Below the pieces are notes generated by a model that worked only from the letters and a program-made list of their open reading frames with translations, was not told the DNA's origin and did not search any database. A stretch of 6,350 nt of DNA from Acidobacteriaceae bacterium (GTDB lineage: Bacteria > Acidobacteriota > Terriglobia > Terriglobales > Acidobacteriaceae): contig JASHUR010000311.1 of the NCBI GenBank assembly GCA_030039895.1, positions 1 through 6,350 of the forward strand, given 5' to 3'. Below are positions 4,635 through 6,350 of this stretch, in pieces. Positions within the stretch are counted from its first letter, which is position 1; the number at the start of each line of letters is the position of its first letter. Made by a program: the position numbers and the translations under genes.

Positions 4635-6350
4635 TCACGGGGTCATCGCCGGCACCTCAAGTTCCGTAATGCTCGCAACCGACCCGCCCCGGAAGCTGAA
4701 CCGGACAGCCCTCGACGGCGTTGCCGCCCACTTGGCATCGAGATCGCCATGAGCCGGAACAGCGCCCGCATCCACCTGCTTCCATCGTCCGTTCGCGGTC
4801 AGCACAGAGACGGTGTACTCAGCCGGCCGCGTATCGCCCCAATGGACCACCGCCCGGGCCGTCGTCACGGCCTTCGCGGAGTTTTCTCCCAACGTCACCT
4901 CGAAGCTCGACGTTGTGGAAGTCGCCGTCCAATGTGTCACCCCATTTCCGTCCACCGCCGCGGCGGGCTGGTTCACCGGCTCTGCCGAGGACGCCGTTAC
5001 CGGCTTGCATCGCGCAAGGTTGCTCGTCCGGTCCAAATCAGGACGCGCCGTCGCAATCCGCACTGGCTGGTCCGTGCTCAGCGTCCGCATCCCATCAGGC
5101 GTTGAGAGCGTTACCGGCCCTCCCGCATCCAGCGTGACCGTCGTGGACCGGGGCCCAATCGCAATTGTCAATGTCCCCCCGCGATAACGAATCCCGTGCA
5201 GGGTAATGCCCGGCGCAAGTTGCGGCGGCAGCGTCGGATTCACCACCAGCGCCGTCGCACTCCAGCGCATCCCGCCAAAGCCGTAGGGGAACATCTGCAG
5301 AAAACCACCCGCTCCCGTCGCAAAATCGAACGTGGGCGGGCCCTGGTGCGCCGACGGCACAAGATACTGCGTCTCCAGGAACTGGTCGTAAGCGCCGCGC
5401 AAAAACGGCCAGTACGCATCCAGCAGCAGCGTATAGTCCAGGCATCCTGGCTGCCGCGCCTGCGCAGCGATAATGCCCTCCACCGACGCGGTCATCGCAG
5501 GCCCTCCCGGATCGGTCACCGGCATGTACCGGTCGAGGTCCGCGGCTGCAACCGCAGGGCTCGTCACGTACCCGAACGGGTAGGTCATCAGCACCGTATC
5601 GGCCTGCTTCACCGTCTGGTCCTTGTACCCCCGGTACTCGGGATGCGTTCCGTTCGCATCGACCGCTACATAGATATTGTCCGCAACCTTCGACCACTGC
5701 GGATTCGGGACCTGCCCAACGGCCTGCGCCGCCGCCACCGCGGCCCGCAAGGCCACAATGGCCCCTGCATTGGTCGCCGACTCATCGTTCACATTGGCCG
5801 TGAACTCATCCGGTCCGGTCACCCCGTCAATGTGGTACTTCCCGTCAGCCCCGAGCGTGACCCGGCTGATCCAGAAGTCCGCCACGTCCTTGATCACCGG
5901 GAATCCGCGCTCGATCAACCACTGCCGGTCGCCCGTGGCCTCGTAATACTGCCATTGCGCCAGCGCAATGTCTGAGTCCAGATGATCTTCATAGTGCGCG
6001 CACTGAGCAAAGCCGCCGCAGGTTCCGGTCGGCCCGTTGTCCCATGCCCACGACCCGCCCCGGAAGCCCGACCGCTTCGCATTCGCCTCGGCCGCGGCCC
6101 GCGTGTTGTAGCGAAAGTCGACAATGGACTTCGCCATCTCCGGCTGGAAAGCCAGCAGCGTCGGATACATCCAGGTGTCCGCATCCCAGAAAATCACGCC
6201 GGCATAATTGTCGCTCGACAATCCCGCGGGCGGAATGCTCCACGCCAGGCCGGCCCGGATGCTGGAATAAAGCAGGTAAAACGCGCTGTGGATCGCTGCC
6301 TGCAATTTGTACTCCCGCGGCGCCGTCACATCATGCGCCCACAGGTCTGT
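4635..6350 (-). CDS. Glycoside hydrolase family 65 protein with C-terminal F5/8 type C domain, 5' end outside the window
   Basis: The frame is open from the window edge to TGA at 4635-4637 (571 residues). A GTG at 6329-6327 could be read as a start, but the frame continues to base 6350 encoding TDLWAHD, which fits the family, so the gene is truncated by the window. Numbering from the codon at 6350: the (alpha/alpha)6-barrel spans 1 to about 372, with IFWDADTWMYP (53-63) in the substrate pocket, TGPDEF with candidate general acid E182, VKQADTV (247-253), and TASVEG with candidate general base E291. A small C-terminal beta domain (about 373-437) and an F5/8 type C/discoidin-like sugar-binding domain (about 444-567) follow. 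C111 and C117 could form a disulfide, fitting an extracytoplasmic protein, but any signal peptide is out of view. GH65 enzymes invert and act on alpha-glucosides such as trehalose, kojibiose, nigerose or maltose, either as phosphorylases or hydrolases. A glutamate where phosphorylases use phosphate-binding residues points to a hydrolase. Substrate unknown. Confidence 0.92.
   Translation of the reverse strand, partial: TDLWAHDVTAPREYKLQAAIHSAFYLLYSSIRAGLAWSIPPAGLSSDNYAGVIFWDADTWMYPTLLAFQPEMAKSIVDFRYNTRAAAEANAKRSGFRGGSWAWDNGPTGTCGGFAQCAHYEDHLDSDIALAQWQYYEATGDRQWLIERGFPVIKDVADFWISRVTLGADGKYHIDGVTGPDEFTANVNDESATNAGAIVALRAAVAAAQAVGQVPNPQWSKVADNIYVAVDANGTHPEYRGYKDQTVKQADTVLMTYPFGYVTSPAVAAADLDRYMPVTDPGGPAMTASVEGIIAAQARQPGCLDYTLLLDAYWPFLRGAYDQFLETQYLVPSAHQGPPTFDFATGAGGFLQMFPYGFGGMRWSATALVVNPTLPPQLAPGITLHGIRYRGGTLTIAIGPRSTTVTLDAGGPVTLSTPDGMRTLSTDQPVRIATARPDLDRTSNLARCKPVTASSAEPVNQPAAAVDGNGVTHWTATSTTSSFEVTLGENSAKAVTTARAVVHWGDTRPAEYTVSVLTANGRWKQVDAGAVPAHGDLDAKWAATPSRAVRFSFRGGSVASITELEVPAMTP

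Noticed and set aside
5095..5697. 200-codon - strand open frame in another frame of the GH65 gene
   Set aside because: It overlaps the conserved GH65 frame fully, is rich in Gly, Arg, Ala and Cys, and has no family motif.
5196..5975. 259-codon + strand open frame opposite the GH65 gene
   Set aside because: The translation is rich in Arg, His and Pro with no recognisable domain, and it lies wholly antisense to a strongly conserved GH65 sequence; this is typical of high-GC coding DNA.
6327..6329. GTG as the true start of the GH65 gene
   Set aside because: The frame stays open to the window edge and encodes TDLWAHD, which fits the family region before the barrel; a start here would also leave out a signal peptide and the N-terminal GH65 domain.
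1..6350. A phage, CRISPR, toxin-antitoxin or other defence system
   Set aside because: All substantial coding sequence is explained by a cupin, GH38, RNase PH and GH65; no repeats arrays, integrase, transposase or small paired genes are visible.

Overview
The window looks like chromosome from a GC-rich soil bacterium, most likely Acidobacteriota (Acidobacteriaceae type). The clearest clue is the partial cupin at the left edge, whose C-terminal half closely resembles, from memory, the small manganese cupin hydroxynitrile lyase of Granulicella tundricola. The two large secreted-type glycosidases also fit the carbohydrate-rich accessory content of that group. No database search was possible, so the taxonomic call is an inference.

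Layout, left to right: (1) bases 1-186, + strand, the 3' end of a cupin gene, (R)-hydroxynitrile lyase-like; (2) a 43-base convergent gap; (3) 230-3691, - strand, a 1153-residue exported glycoside hydrolase family 38 (alpha-mannosidase-type) protein with an N-terminal module resembling domain III of family 4 rhamnogalacturonan lyases; (4) 3692-3847, a 156-base gap with weak promoter-like elements, an inverted repeat that could be an operator, and two weak hairpins; (5) 3848-4606, - strand, RNase PH (rph); (6) a 28-base gap; (7) 4635-6350, - strand, the 3' part of a glycoside hydrolase family 65 gene with a C-terminal F5/8 type C (discoidin) domain, whose 5' end lies outside the window.

On the - strand the transcription order is GH65, then rph, then GH38. 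The two glycosidases probably act outside the cytoplasm on alpha-glucosidic and alpha-mannosidic substrates. RNase PH is a cytoplasmic RNA-maturation enzyme with no obvious link to them, so co-direction here need not mean shared function. The 28-base GH65-rph gap is compatible with read-through, while the 156-base rph-GH38 gap makes a separate promoter for GH38 more likely.

I saw no mobile elements, tRNA or rRNA genes, CRISPR arrays or tandem repeats. The many long open frames opposite or overlapping the three large genes are byproducts of high-GC coding sequence. I did not find strong evidence of a previously undescribed system. The most notable items are the PL4-like/GH38 domain combination, the hydrolase-like active site of the GH65 protein, and the unusual setting of rph.
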